A stretch of DNA of 64,000 bases from a virus: positions 1 to 64,000 of the IMG/VR virus record IMGVR_UViG_3300021963_000040; one strand, given 5' to 3'. A model generated the notes under the pieces. It had not been told where the DNA came from and did no database searches. It saw nothing but the letters and a program-made list of their open reading frames with translations. The translations under genes and the position numbers were made by a program. Positions 28,183 to 36,731 of the stretch are shown in pieces. Numbering within the stretch: the first letter of the stretch is position 1; each line of letters starts with the position of its first letter.

Positions 28183-29633
28183 AGATATACCTGCCAATTT
28201 CCTACACCATACAGGCCTTGATAAACATCTACCCACTTACCGTGTATCCATTGATTATCGGTTGCGGCAGGAGGAATCCATTCATATTTTTTCATGGTAT
28301 AACTGTTAGTTAAAATACAAGCGGTTAGTTCTTGATGGCTACGACTAACAAACCATTCGCTTCCATTGAACTCGATAATATCATTAGCGTATGCTTCTAA
28401 GTTGGTCCAGTAATTAGTAAATGGTAAGTCTTTAATAATTAAGTAACGTTGGCCAGGAAGTGCTTCTGGCAATGGGCCATGACCCGGCCAATCTTTAGTT
28501 GGATCAATAATACCATTCACAGGAGCAACAGTATCGCTTGGCAATGTGTCTGGATTTAATGTAAAGATCAATGTATTGTCATCTTCTGGATTAAAGTCAA
28601 TCAAGCCAATAATCTCTCCGTCACAATTATGCCCCGGTAGCATACCAGACTTGCGTAATCTAATATGACTAGTTCCTGGACGCATTTCGCCGTACGGCTT
28701 TAATTCATCGTGCCACATTAGTTTAGGACGGTCTGCAGGCAAATCTGCCGCACAATCACAATCACCATAAGCAGTACCTCCTGCTTCGGTTAATAAGTAT
28801 ACACGATCGTCTTCTACAAATATTTTATGTCCGCGGAAACTAACGCTAGTAAAAAATCCTGACATACCTTGTCCTGCACCGTTGCCGTCTTGGTTACCAG
28901 TACCACCAGTACCACCAGTACCACCAGTAGAACCTTGGAAATTAGATGTATTACTTGCATTACCGAACACTACGTTTCGAACAATGTTTATACGCTTAAC
29001 TTTAGCAGGAGGGTTAATGTAAATTGGAACATGGAACTGTAGTGAGGCAATATCAATATTATCTTCTGTACCTATAGGAATAGATCTACTTGACCAAGTT
29101 AAACCTTTCATCTCTACGTAAGTAAGTGCAGACCAATCAAAAGCATTTGAACTAGAACGAATATTTACACTAGGGTTGAATAGTACTAGTAATTGTTCTA
29201 ACAACTGTAATTTTTGTTCAGTATTGCTAGTCCATACATCTACATTTATTGTTAAATCGTAAGGAACAGGCATGTAGCGTTCAATAGTATATGTATCACC
29301 AACTTGGCCGCTGACATATTTTCCTGTACTTGGATTATATTTTTTCTCGTATACTTGTACCTTCTCTTGATGAGTAGGGTTCATTCTACGATTATCCGCT
29401 AATGCCATATCACTGATATATACAGCCATTGCCGGAACACTTTGCATAAAGTTTTCGCTATTTTGGCGCAATACAGCACTAGCCATTCTGCTAGAATCAC
29501 CGTAGCGTACAGGTACACGTTGGAATGTTTCAATGCCGTGTTCGTCTACACCAATGCGAACAGACAATCCGCTAAACAATCTTATAAATTGTTCGAGATA
29601 TCTTCTGACTTGTGAATCATAAAAATGTTCCAT
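28179..29633 (-). CDS. gp15: Tail sheath stabiliser / tail terminator (T4 gp15 family), extended
   Basis: A 484-aa protein. The first 235 residues match the gp15 pattern: HFYDSQVRRYLEQFIRLFSG at the start, then FQRVPVRYGD, YNPSTGKY, PYDLTINVDVWTSNTEQKL with LEQLL.LFNPS, and a beta segment ending in FHVPIYINPP. T4 gp15 (272 aa) caps the tail at the head-proximal end and binds the neck. A Gly/Thr-rich linker (TGGTGGTGG) then joins an extra C-terminal region of about 220 residues, absent from T4 gp15, that includes a CDCAAD motif. The gene follows gp14 with TAATG overlap on the minus strand. Confidence 0.88.
   Translation of the reverse strand: MEHFYDSQVRRYLEQFIRLFSGLSVRIGVDEHGIETFQRVPVRYGDSSRMASAVLRQNSENFMQSVPAMAVYISDMALADNRRMNPTHQEKVQVYEKKYNPSTGKYVSGQVGDTYTIERYMPVPYDLTINVDVWTSNTEQKLQLLEQLLVLFNPSVNIRSSSNAFDWSALTYVEMKGLTWSSRSIPIGTEDNIDIASLQFHVPIYINPPAKVKRINIVRNVVFGNASNTSNFQGSTGGTGGTGGTGNQDGNGAGQGMSGFFTSVSFRGHKIFVEDDRVYLLTEAGGTAYGDCDCAADLPADRPKLMWHDELKPYGEMRPGTSHIRLRKSGMLPGHNCDGEIIGLIDFNPEDDNTLIFTLNPDTLPSDTVAPVNGIIDPTKDWPGHGPLPEALPGQRYLIIKDLPFTNYWTNLEAYANDIIEFNGSEWFVSRSHQELTACILTNSYTMKKYEWIPPAATDNQWIHGKWVDVYQGLYGVGNWQVYL
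28896..28929. repeat. 9-bp simple repeat encoding a Gly/Thr linker in gp15
   Basis: TACCACCAG is repeated about 3-4 times. On the coding (minus) strand it gives the (GGT)n linker between the gp15 core and its C-terminal extension. Slippage here would change linker length in 3-residue steps without a frameshift. Confidence 0.85.
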
Positions 29634-30637
29634 TAATTATCTGCCTTAGGTGTAATTACTTTACTTATTGCCTGACGTTCTGCAAATTCATTGCCACCTA
29701 CTACAGTAGTGCGAGGATTATGAATAAACGGACCTGCGTTAAGAGTGCGCGATTCCCATGTACTTATGTCTACATTGTCATAGCGTCTAAACCAGCGTTG
29801 ATCTCTAAACTCAAATAATCTATTAGGCTCGTAGTCTGTGCGTAGGAACATTTGTCCATTAACGGGATTGTTTGGAAATGTATCACCTGTTGGCACTTCA
29901 CAGCCGTAATCCCATGTAGGAGGAGGTTCCTTGCCATTAACCAGCATACTAGTATCTGCTTCAAGAGTAGGACTACTTTTAATTGCGGCCTCAATAATTT
30001 CATCAGTAATTTCTAATGCTTCTAATAAACCAGTTTGATTAACCGCAATGCTATCCGGATCGTTAAGATCTCCTAGAATGTCTTTGAATTCTTGACTGTC
30101 ATTTAATGGAGTACACTTAATACGCCAAATATGAGGATACCACGTTTGGCTGTAACCCTCACTGCCTCTTTGTGCATCTTGTACTACATAAAACTTTTTT
30201 AAGGGTTTCTTATTACCATCAGGATCTAATGCAGTATCGTCAAGTTGATGGGGGAGTTCTACTACATCACCGCTCATAATTCTACGACCCATACGAGCAA
30301 TCATATCGTTTAAATGGAGGGTAATAAAGACAGTATCGCTAGCTAAAAATAAACCAAATTGACTTAAATCAAAGTCGCTATCGCTAACGTTGTAAACACC
30401 ACTTAGTTGATAAATGTCAGGATCATACTTACGGTCGCGATTTTCTAAAAACAACACATCTTGAATTGTTGTTTCATCTGTAGGTATGGGATTACCGTCC
30501 TTGTCTGACTTTTTAGGGCCAACATATTTGTGTACTAAAACATCAGTACCACCTATATCAAACTGCTCACGTACTGCACGATCGATATAGTTATAATCTG
30601 CACCCTTTTCTGGTTTATATAAACGCAAACGTGGCAT
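29633..30637 (-). CDS. gp14: Neck protein (T4 gp14 family)
   Basis: A 334-aa protein. With gp13 it forms the neck that closes the filled head and joins the tail. Visible gp14-like traits are an early segment listing outputs (VLVHKYVGPKK, then TTIQDVLFLENRDRKYDPDI), a central DVVELPHQL..KKFYVVQDAQRG...TWYPHIWRIKC block, and an Asp/Pro-rich C-terminus. It is longer than T4 gp14 (256 aa), as in cyanophages. RBS AAGGAAT precedes the ATG, and a minus-strand TAAATA box lies 18 bp upstream. It is immediately followed by gp15, but both are inverted relative to gp13 at 32209. Confidence 0.85.
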   Translation of the reverse strand: MPRLRLYKPEKGADYNYIDRAVREQFDIGGTDVLVHKYVGPKKSDKDGNPIPTDETTIQDVLFLENRDRKYDPDIYQLSGVYNVSDSDFDLSQFGLFLASDTVFITLHLNDMIARMGRRIMSGDVVELPHQLDDTALDPDGNKKPLKKFYVVQDAQRGSEGYSQTWYPHIWRIKCTPLNDSQEFKDILGDLNDPDSIAVNQTGLLEALEITDEIIEAAIKSSPTLEADTSMLVNGKEPPPTWDYGCEVPTGDTFPNNPVNGQMFLRTDYEPNRLFEFRDQRWFRRYDNVDISTWESRTLNAGPFIHNPRTTVVGGNEFAERQAISKVITPKADN

Positions 30638-30655
30638 AACTATTCCTTATTACAA

Positions 30656-30662
30656 TATTTAC
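30656..30662 (-). promoter_or_regulatory. Late-type promoter for the minus-strand neck operon
   Basis: On the minus strand GTAAATA lies 18 bp before the gp14 ATG, with the AAGGA RBS between them. It sits next to the plus-strand sigma70-like promoter beginning at 30668, forming a divergent early/late control region. Confidence 0.55.
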
Positions 30663-30667
30663 CTGAT

Positions 30668-30696
30668 TTGACAGTTAATAAGTTTGGTGTTATAAT
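30668..30696 (+). promoter_or_regulatory. Consensus sigma70 promoter (leaderless gene)
   Basis: TTGACA, a 17-bp spacer and TATAAT: a perfect sigma70 consensus. The -10 box ends 6 nt before the ATG at 30703, so transcription should begin at or within a base or two of the start codon. Confidence 0.9.
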
Positions 30697-30702
30697 AGCA
30701 AA

Positions 30703-30966
30703 ATGCAACTAAATTCTAGCTTAGATTGGACTGATATTTCCTATAACTTGCGTAAAATTGGCATTCGCTCAGTAATGCAAACCGGGCAACTTACTAAGTA
30801 TCTGTCTAACATTAGTACCCAAGTAGCTAAGTTGGGTAATATGGAAGTAGAGCTTAGACGCACAAAACGCCCGCCAGGGCAACAATATAAAGATCTTGTA
30901 GCCCAAATAAACGAAAGTATTACAGAATTGGAAATGTTGCTAATGATGTCAGCACTATCCAAATAG
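30703..30966 (+). CDS. Small hypothetical protein, predicted leaderless
   Basis: An 87-aa soluble protein with an Ile/Leu-rich helical pattern and a basic centre (ELRRTKRPPGQQYKDL). No known domain is recognised. There is no Shine-Dalgarno, and the perfect -10 box ends 6 nt before the ATG, so the mRNA should be leaderless. The strong host-type promoter suggests early expression. The next gene has its own perfect promoter beginning right at this stop codon. Confidence 0.75.
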   Translation: MQLNSSLDWTDISYNLRKIGIRSVMQTGQLTKYLSNISTQVAKLGNMEVELRRTKRPPGQQYKDLVAQINESITELEMLLMMSALSK

Positions 30967-30967
30967 A

Positions 30968-30996
30968 TTGACAAAAATTGAAAACGGATATATAAT
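30968..30996 (+). promoter_or_regulatory. Consensus sigma70 promoter for the 31019 gene
   Basis: TTGACA and TATAAT with an exact 17-bp spacer. The transcript would have a short leader containing CTGGAG before the ATG at 31019. Confidence 0.9.
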
Positions 30997-31018
30997 ATGA
31001 CTTTTACTGGAGATTCGT

Positions 31019-32164
31019 ATGGCAACTAAACGTCCCGTAGACCCCCACGCCCGCCCTAAACAAATTCATGCTCGTGCAGGTGATGGCAAATTTGTTGGCG
31101 ATGAGCCGATTTGGGAAAAAGAAGCAATGCCCAGTAATCGAAAGACTGCTCTTCTAAAATCATTTAACTGGTATAACTATAACTGCGATAACAAGCAGGC
31201 TATTGAATTTATTGTTAACTGGCTTGAAACCATGCCTAAGCGTAAAAAGCTAGCCAGTGCAGTTAAAAATAACCCTGACCGTATGTCTAGTACTATTGGT
31301 TGGTTGTGTCGGATGCTTCGCATGGGTTGGAAAGCGAACATGACAGAGATGCGTCATGTTGTTCGTGCCCTACGACGAGTCCCGGTCGAAAAACCACAAG
31401 CCAAAGTTGAAAAAGAAGAAGTAGTATACAAGCCAAACATTCAAGATCGCTTGCGAGAAATAATGCACGAAACCGCCGGTGAAATTGAAGGACGGATTGA
31501 TGATTTTGTCCTTAGCGGTTGCAAGGAAGATAATATCAGTGCATTTGCTTATCTCAAAGAAGTTAACTTGCCGCAAGTCCAAGCCGCAAAATTGCCTCAA
31601 TTATTTGCTCGTACTATTGCAGAGCTTGAAGAAGCCGTTGAAGGTAAAGATCCACAACTCAAAGAAGGTTACAGTAACTTTACTAAGGTGCAACTCAAGG
31701 CTCTAATAAAAGCATACCATCTTATCCTTAAGGATATTGAAAGCTATGTAGCCACTAAAAAGGTACAACGTAAGCCACGTAAAGCTAAACCTAAGAGCAT
31801 TGATAAAATTGTTGCTAAAGTTAAGTACAAAGTCGATGACAACGAACTTAAGGTATCTAGCGCAAAGCCTGTTACTATTCCAGGTGCATCTGAAGTATGG
31901 GTGTTTAACACTAAGACTCGCAAGATTGGACGCTATGTTAGCGAATTTCCTGGAGGCCTAGGAATCAAAGGTACTAGTATTACAGGATACAACGAAGTAG
32001 AAAGTATCCAAAAAACTATCCGTAAGCCCGCCGAAAAGATCAAAGAGTTTATGACTGTTACAAAAGCACAAACTAAGAAGTTTATGGCCGGTATCAAAGC
32101 TGTGGATATTAAGCTAAACGGACGTTTGAGCACAGACATTCTGATTCTTAAAGTATTCAAATAA
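31019..32164 (+). CDS. Hypothetical basic protein
   Basis: A 381-aa Lys/Ala/Val-rich protein with RBS CTGGAG. The N-terminal 120 residues contain MGWKANMTEMRHVVRALRRV; residues about 135-240 are helical. A strongly basic linker (KKVQRKPRKAKPKSIDK) leads to a C-terminal domain with VWVFNTKTRKIGRY and FPGGLGIKGTSITGYN. It has the look of a nucleic-acid-interacting protein, but I recognise no family. A perfect sigma70 promoter precedes it, while the neighbouring neck genes have late boxes, so it is probably made early. Confidence 0.75.
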   Translation: MATKRPVDPHARPKQIHARAGDGKFVGDEPIWEKEAMPSNRKTALLKSFNWYNYNCDNKQAIEFIVNWLETMPKRKKLASAVKNNPDRMSSTIGWLCRMLRMGWKANMTEMRHVVRALRRVPVEKPQAKVEKEEVVYKPNIQDRLREIMHETAGEIEGRIDDFVLSGCKEDNISAFAYLKEVNLPQVQAAKLPQLFARTIAELEEAVEGKDPQLKEGYSNFTKVQLKALIKAYHLILKDIESYVATKKVQRKPRKAKPKSIDKIVAKVKYKVDDNELKVSSAKPVTIPGASEVWVFNTKTRKIGRYVSEFPGGLGIKGTSITGYNEVESIQKTIRKPAEKIKEFMTVTKAQTKKFMAGIKAVDIKLNGRLSTDILILKVFK

Positions 32165-32177
32165 GCCCACAGGGCCA

Positions 32178-32185
32178 TATAAATA
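32178..32185 (+). promoter_or_regulatory. T4 late promoter, exact consensus
   Basis: TATAAATA is identical to the T4 late -10 consensus and lies 23 bp before gp13, in the gap after the early-type gene. Confidence 0.85.
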
Positions 32186-32208
32186 CTAGATTAACATTTG
32201 GTGTATAT

Positions 32209-32943
32209 ATGGCCCGTGAAAGCATAATTAAAGAAATCGAACTCCGTTTAGGCGGGGGAATGGTAGACGTAGAGCTAGATAGAGAGCACTACGATTTAGC
32301 TATTGACAAGGCGTTGTCTAAATTCCGTCAGCGTAGTAGTCGCTCTGTTGAAGAAGCATTTATTGTACTGCCCTTAGTTCCAGGTGAAAGCGAATATATT
32401 CTTCCTAACGAAATCATGGAAGTACGTGTGGTATATCGTCGTGTAGCAGGCGGCCTAGCTACAGCAGGACAAGACATTGAACCATTCGAAGCAGGTTTTT
32501 TAAATACCTATCTATTAAGCTCTTATCGTGCAGGCGGTATTGCTACTTACGAACTATACACACAATATCGTGAAATGCTAGGACGTATGTTCGGCGCCCA
32601 TATGTTGTTTACGTGGTACCCGCAACAGCACAAGATCCTACTACACCGCAATATCAGAACCGACGACGAGTGTATTCTTCATGTCTATATGCACCGCCCG
32701 GAGGATTTCCTATTAGATGATCCGTATGGCGGCCCGTGGTTACGTGACTATGCACTAGCACAAGCTAAAATGATGCTAGGACAAGCACGTAGCAAATTCA
32801 GTCAAATTGCAGGGCCCCAAGGCGGAGGTCAACTAAATGGCGATGCCTTAAAGCAAGAAGCACTTGCAGAACTCGAAAAATTAGAAACAGATTTAATACA
32901 ATGGGTAGAAGGCGGTACACCTTATACCTTTGTTATTGGCTAA
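32209..32943 (+). CDS. gp13: Neck protein (T4 gp13 family)
   Basis: A 244-aa protein of the head-tail neck; with gp14 it stabilises packaged heads and provides the tail docking site. The N-terminal segment IIKEIELRLGGGMVDVELDREHY is typical of cyanophage gp13. Other landmarks are ALSKFRQRSSRS, YILPNEIMEVRVVYR, and LRDYALAQAKMMLGQAR with KF..I.GP.G near the C-terminus. It stands alone on the plus strand with its own late promoter, whereas gp14 and gp15 are on the minus strand upstream. Confidence 0.92.
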   Translation: MARESIIKEIELRLGGGMVDVELDREHYDLAIDKALSKFRQRSSRSVEEAFIVLPLVPGESEYILPNEIMEVRVVYRRVAGGLATAGQDIEPFEAGFLNTYLLSSYRAGGIATYELYTQYREMLGRMFGAHMLFTWYPQQHKILLHRNIRTDDECILHVYMHRPEDFLLDDPYGGPWLRDYALAQAKMMLGQARSKFSQIAGPQGGGQLNGDALKQEALAELEKLETDLIQWVEGGTPYTFVIG

Positions 32944-32951
32944 TTAATTTG

Positions 32952-32980
32952 TAGACAAAATTTGACATCAAGTATAAAAT
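32952..32980 (+). promoter_or_regulatory. Sigma70-like promoter (leaderless nucleotidase gene)
   Basis: TAGACA, a 17-bp spacer and TAAAAT. The -10 box ends 6 nt before the ATG at 32987, so the transcript should start at the initiation codon. Confidence 0.6.
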
Positions 32981-32986
32981 ACTTGT

Positions 32987-33484
32987 ATGGATATCTACTT
33001 AGACATGGACGATGTTGTAGCTGATTGGATGGGCTATGCTCGTGCATACTTAAAGCAACCCCAATGGAAAGAAGGGGAAATGCTTCCTGATACTACTTGG
33101 CGTAGACTTAAAGACGACCAACGTATGTATTCAAAACTCCCACTCAAAGAAGGCGCATATGATTTAGTCGATTGGTGTAGAACATACACTAAGAAAAATA
33201 ATTGTGGCTTATACTTTTTAAGTGCTATTCCTCACGGAAATGATATGCCATGGGCAGTACAGGACAAGGTATTTTGGGGACAAGAATACTTTCCAGATGT
33301 TCCTGTATTTCTAGGACCATACAGTCATCAGAAATATATGCACGTTCGGAATCCGGGCGATATATTAATTGACGACCGTAAAAGTAATTGCGAAGAATGG
33401 GAACGTGCCGGCGGTAAGGCACATAGATATAAAACTTGGCTAGAGTGCAAAGTTTGGCTAGAACACACATTGGGGTCACTATGA
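32987..33484 (+). CDS. 5'(3')-deoxyribonucleotidase-like HAD hydrolase
   Basis: A 165-aa HAD-superfamily enzyme. The catalytic motif DMDDVVADW begins at Asp6; Asp6 would be the nucleophile and Asp8 the acid/base. A later LIDDRKSNCEEW segment is HAD motif IV, and FLSAIP is a motif II-like Ser. This arrangement fits the small NT5C-type nucleotidases, which dephosphorylate (d)NMPs. The gene overlaps the dNMP kinase by ATGA, so the two act on the same nucleotide pool. There is no RBS; a -10 box ends 6 nt upstream of the ATG, implying a leaderless message. Confidence 0.85.
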   Translation: MDIYLDMDDVVADWMGYARAYLKQPQWKEGEMLPDTTWRRLKDDQRMYSKLPLKEGAYDLVDWCRTYTKKNNCGLYFLSAIPHGNDMPWAVQDKVFWGQEYFPDVPVFLGPYSHQKYMHVRNPGDILIDDRKSNCEEWERAGGKAHRYKTWLECKVWLEHTLGSL

Positions 33485-34131
33485 TTATAGGAATTTGCGG
33501 GTTCATTGGTAGCGGTAAAGATACTATTGCAGACTATCTAGTTAACACACATCAATTTAGGCGTGAGAGCTTTGCTAACACACTTAAAGATGCAGTTAGT
33601 TCTGTATTTGGTTGGGATAGAGATATGGTTGAAGGCCGTACTAAACAAGCACGTGAATGGCGCGAACAAGTGGACCCGTGGTGGGCAGAACGATTGAATA
33701 TACCTAAACTTACACCACGATGGGTACTGCAATATTGGGGCACAGAAGTATGCCGCAAAGGCTTCCATGACGACATTTGGATTGCTAGTTTAGAAAACAA
33801 ACTGCGTACCAGCAAAGACGATGTTGTTATAAGTGATTGCCGATTTCCTAATGAAATCAAAGCTATCAAAGATGCGGGCGGGATGATCGTATGGGTTAAA
33901 CGTGGTCCATTACCAGAGTGGTATGATGCCGCAGAAAGCATGAATCGCGGAGATCGAGGTAACCTAACTTGGGCCATAAGTTCAGACAAAATTAAAAAGC
34001 TAGGGATCCATGCTAGTGAAACTTCGTGGATAGGTACAAAGTTTGATTCAGAGCTAGACAATAATGGCAGTTTAGACGAGCTTTTTGTCCAAGTTGAAGC
34101 ACTATTAGCTAAAACAGCGGTGCAGGCCTGA
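33481..34131 (+). CDS. gp1: Deoxynucleoside monophosphate kinase (T4 gp1-like)
   Basis: A 216-aa P-loop kinase. The ATG at 33481 overlaps the nucleotidase stop as ATGA; the longer reading from 33436 has no support. The Walker A motif GFIGSGKDT lies at residues 7-15, as in T4 gp1 (GxKRSGKDT type). DCRFPNE with a preceding VVISD segment is the acidic motif typical of gp1-like dNMP kinases. It phosphorylates dNMPs to dNDPs for phage DNA synthesis. Length is close to T4 gp1 (241 aa). Confidence 0.88.
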   Translation: MIIGICGFIGSGKDTIADYLVNTHQFRRESFANTLKDAVSSVFGWDRDMVEGRTKQAREWREQVDPWWAERLNIPKLTPRWVLQYWGTEVCRKGFHDDIWIASLENKLRTSKDDVVISDCRFPNEIKAIKDAGGMIVWVKRGPLPEWYDAAESMNRGDRGNLTWAISSDKIKKLGIHASETSWIGTKFDSELDNNGSLDELFVQVEALLAKTAVQA

Positions 34132-34180
34132 TTGCTGATTTTTAAATTTTGGCTAAATAACCCGCTTTTCCTTAAAATAC

Positions 34181-34188
34181 GATAAATA
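34181..34188 (+). promoter_or_regulatory. Late promoter for gp18
   Basis: GATAAATA lies 40 bp upstream of the tail sheath ATG, with AAGGAA between them as RBS. Confidence 0.8.
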
Positions 34189-34228
34189 TTTGGAGTAATC
34201 CATATATGGATCGAACAAGGAAAAGAAT

Positions 34229-36598
34229 ATGCCAACACTAGTTTCCCCAGGCGTTGCAGTATCAGTTATTGATGAGAGTAGCTATGCTACCGCAGGTAAC
34301 GGTACTGTACCCTTAATTATTTTAGCAACAGCACAAGACAAAACAGTACCTGGCGGGACTGGTTTAGCTACAAAAACAGCAAAGTCAGCGGCCGCCCAAC
34401 CAGTACTGGTTACTAGCCAACGAGAGTTAGTACAATTATTTGGTACACCGATTTTCAAAACATTAAACGGTACACCACAACATGGTAACGAATTAAACGA
34501 ATACGGTTTATTAGCAACATACAGCTACTTAGGCATTGCTAACCGTGCTTATGTTTTACGTGCAGACATTGATGTAGGTCAATTAGAGCCTAATGCAGTA
34601 GAACCAAAAGGTCCACCAACAAATGGTACATACTGGTTAGATACAGCAGATACAGTATGGGGTCTATTTGAAGGTAACGGTGACGACTGGGTAGCAAAAG
34701 CAGTACATGTATATACTGCTTCTCAGGCAGGCCAAAACGGTGCTCCACTAAGCAACTTAGGCTCTGACGGCGACTATGCAGTATCAGTGGCAAACACTGA
34801 TAACAAATACTATAAAAAAGTTGTAGGCGCATGGTCTGAAGTTACAACAGGAGCCCTAACACAAGCAATGGGTCATTCAGTAACTGTAACAGCGGCCCCT
34901 CACTATCAAGTTCCTACTCCTAACGACGGTGACGTATGGTTTAAGTTAACAACTCCTAACAGCGGTTTTGCACCAGCAGTTAAGCGTTACAGCTCAACAA
35001 CTGGACAATTTACAGAACTATCAGTTAAGGCTTATATTGATGATGCCGCCGCAACAACTGGTTTTGGTTCTTCTTTAGTAGTAGGTAGTTTGTATGCTAA
35101 CTACGATGCAGATGCCGCTCGCTTTAGTCTAAAACGTTATGATGGCTCAACATGGTCAACATTAGTTTATGAAGCAAGTGCAACAGCACCTCAAGGTACA
35201 ACACCAGACGGTACGCTATGGTATAATCCAGACTTACAAGCCGACATTTACATCAAGCAAGCCGGTAAGTGGAGACCAGTAAGTGGTGAAGTAACCATTG
35301 ATACAGCTGAACCAGAAGGTGCTAGTACAGGCGACATTTGGGTTGATACTAACGATATTGAAAATTATCCACAAATTAAACGTTACAATGGTAGCGAGTG
35401 GATTCTACGTAATAATGCAGATCAAACAACACCACAGGGTGTTCTATTTGCTGACCTAACTTCAACAGCAGGTGATACAAGTGATAACGGTGGTGCAACT
35501 CCATACGATCTAGAAGACACACCTGATCCAGAAATTTACCCAGATGGTATGTTGCTATGGAACAGCATGGTATCTACTTACAACGTTAAGAAGTACAATG
35601 CCGCTACAGGTAAATGGAACACTATCAGCGGTAACATAAGTGCAGGTCCTAATGCAGGCGCTCCTTACATGGGCCGCAAAGCACAACGTCAATGTGTAGT
35701 TGTTGCTTTACAAAAGGCAGTAACAGAATGCCAAAAACTACGCGAAGAAACAATACGCTTTAGTTTAATTGCGGCACCTGGCTACCCTGAACTAATTGAC
35801 GAAATGTTAACTCTAAACGTAGACCGTAAAGAAACAGCATTTGTTATTGTTGACAGCCCATTACGTCTAACCACAGATGCACAAGGCTTAATTGATTGGG
35901 TAACTGGTGTTAACGCTGGTACAAACGGCGAAGACGGTATTGTTACTAAGTCAAGCGAAGCCGCAGTATACTATCCATCAGTTCTAACAACTGACCTAAA
36001 CGGTTATGATGTTACTGCTCCTGCTAGCCATGCAGTTCTACGTACATACGCATACAACGACAATGTGAGCTATCCATGGTTTGCTCCAGCTGGTTTAACA
36101 CGCGGTGTTGTAGCTAACTGCGCTAACTTTGGTTATGTAAACAATGAAGGCGAATTTGTACCAGTTGCACTAACACAAGGTCAACGTGATACACTATACG
36201 CTAACAAAGTAAACCCATTAGTTAACTTCCCAGGTCAAGGTCTTGTTGTTTGGGGTCAGAAGACACTAAGCCCAATCGCAAGCTCATTAGACCGCGTAAA
36301 CGTAGCACGTCTAGTTGCTTACTTACGTGAACAGTTTGACCCATTAGCTCGTCCGTTTGTGTTCGAACCTAACGATCAAAAAACACGTAGTAACGTTAAG
36401 ACACTATTTGACAACTTCCTAGCTGATATTCGTCAGAAGCGTGGTGTTTATGACTTCGTAGTAGTTTGCGATGATACAAACAACACACCAAGCCGTATTG
36501 ATGCTAACGAACTATGGATTGACATTGCGATTGAGCCAACAAAGGCCGCAGAATTTATCTACATTCCAATCCGCTTAGTCAATACAGGTACACTATAA
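34229..36598 (+). CDS. gp18: Tail sheath protein (T4 gp18 family)
   Basis: A 789-aa contractile sheath subunit. The N-terminus PTLVSPGVAVSVIDES is characteristic of gp18. The C-terminal 250 residues hold the conserved core, with PWFAPAGLTRGVVANC, LVVWGQKTL, RVNVARLVAYLREQFDPLARPFVFEPND and EFIYIPIRLV. The middle (residues about 115-460) contains repeated small domains with GD.W.K and GDIWVDT.D motifs, probably surface-exposed insertions that account for the length beyond T4 gp18 (659 aa). It has its own late promoter and a terminator, as expected for an abundant protein. Confidence 0.96.
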   Translation: MPTLVSPGVAVSVIDESSYATAGNGTVPLIILATAQDKTVPGGTGLATKTAKSAAAQPVLVTSQRELVQLFGTPIFKTLNGTPQHGNELNEYGLLATYSYLGIANRAYVLRADIDVGQLEPNAVEPKGPPTNGTYWLDTADTVWGLFEGNGDDWVAKAVHVYTASQAGQNGAPLSNLGSDGDYAVSVANTDNKYYKKVVGAWSEVTTGALTQAMGHSVTVTAAPHYQVPTPNDGDVWFKLTTPNSGFAPAVKRYSSTTGQFTELSVKAYIDDAAATTGFGSSLVVGSLYANYDADAARFSLKRYDGSTWSTLVYEASATAPQGTTPDGTLWYNPDLQADIYIKQAGKWRPVSGEVTIDTAEPEGASTGDIWVDTNDIENYPQIKRYNGSEWILRNNADQTTPQGVLFADLTSTAGDTSDNGGATPYDLEDTPDPEIYPDGMLLWNSMVSTYNVKKYNAATGKWNTISGNISAGPNAGAPYMGRKAQRQCVVVALQKAVTECQKLREETIRFSLIAAPGYPELIDEMLTLNVDRKETAFVIVDSPLRLTTDAQGLIDWVTGVNAGTNGEDGIVTKSSEAAVYYPSVLTTDLNGYDVTAPASHAVLRTYAYNDNVSYPWFAPAGLTRGVVANCANFGYVNNEGEFVPVALTQGQRDTLYANKVNPLVNFPGQGLVVWGQKTLSPIASSLDRVNVARLVAYLREQFDPLARPFVFEPNDQKTRSNVKTLFDNFLADIRQKRGVYDFVVVCDDTNNTPSRIDANELWIDIAIEPTKAAEFIYIPIRLVNTGTL

Positions 36599-36639
36599 AC
36601 AACCCAGGGATGGGAAGACAGACGCCGAAAAGGCGCTTT

Positions 36640-36665
36640 AGCCCGGAGAAATCCGGGCTTTTTTA
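36640..36665 (+). terminator. Rho-independent terminator after gp18
   Basis: An 8-bp GC-rich stem AGCCCGGA/TCCGGGCT with a GAAA tetraloop is followed by six T residues. Confidence 0.95.
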
Positions 36666-36694
36666 TGGGTATTTAATTTTTTGGTGAAGAATAG

Positions 36695-36702
36695 GATAAA
36701 TA
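36695..36702 (+). promoter_or_regulatory. Late promoter for gp19
   Basis: GATAAATA lies 29 bp before the tail tube ATG, just after the gp18 terminator; AAAGGAG provides the RBS. Confidence 0.8.
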
Positions 36703-36731
36703 GAATTATGTCCGTAAAGGAGTTAATCTAA

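Noticed and set aside
32962-32967. TTGACA as the -35 of the nucleotidase promoter
   Set aside because: At 17 bp downstream there is no -10 box, only the start codon region. TAGACA at 32952 with TAAAAT at 32975 has the right spacing.
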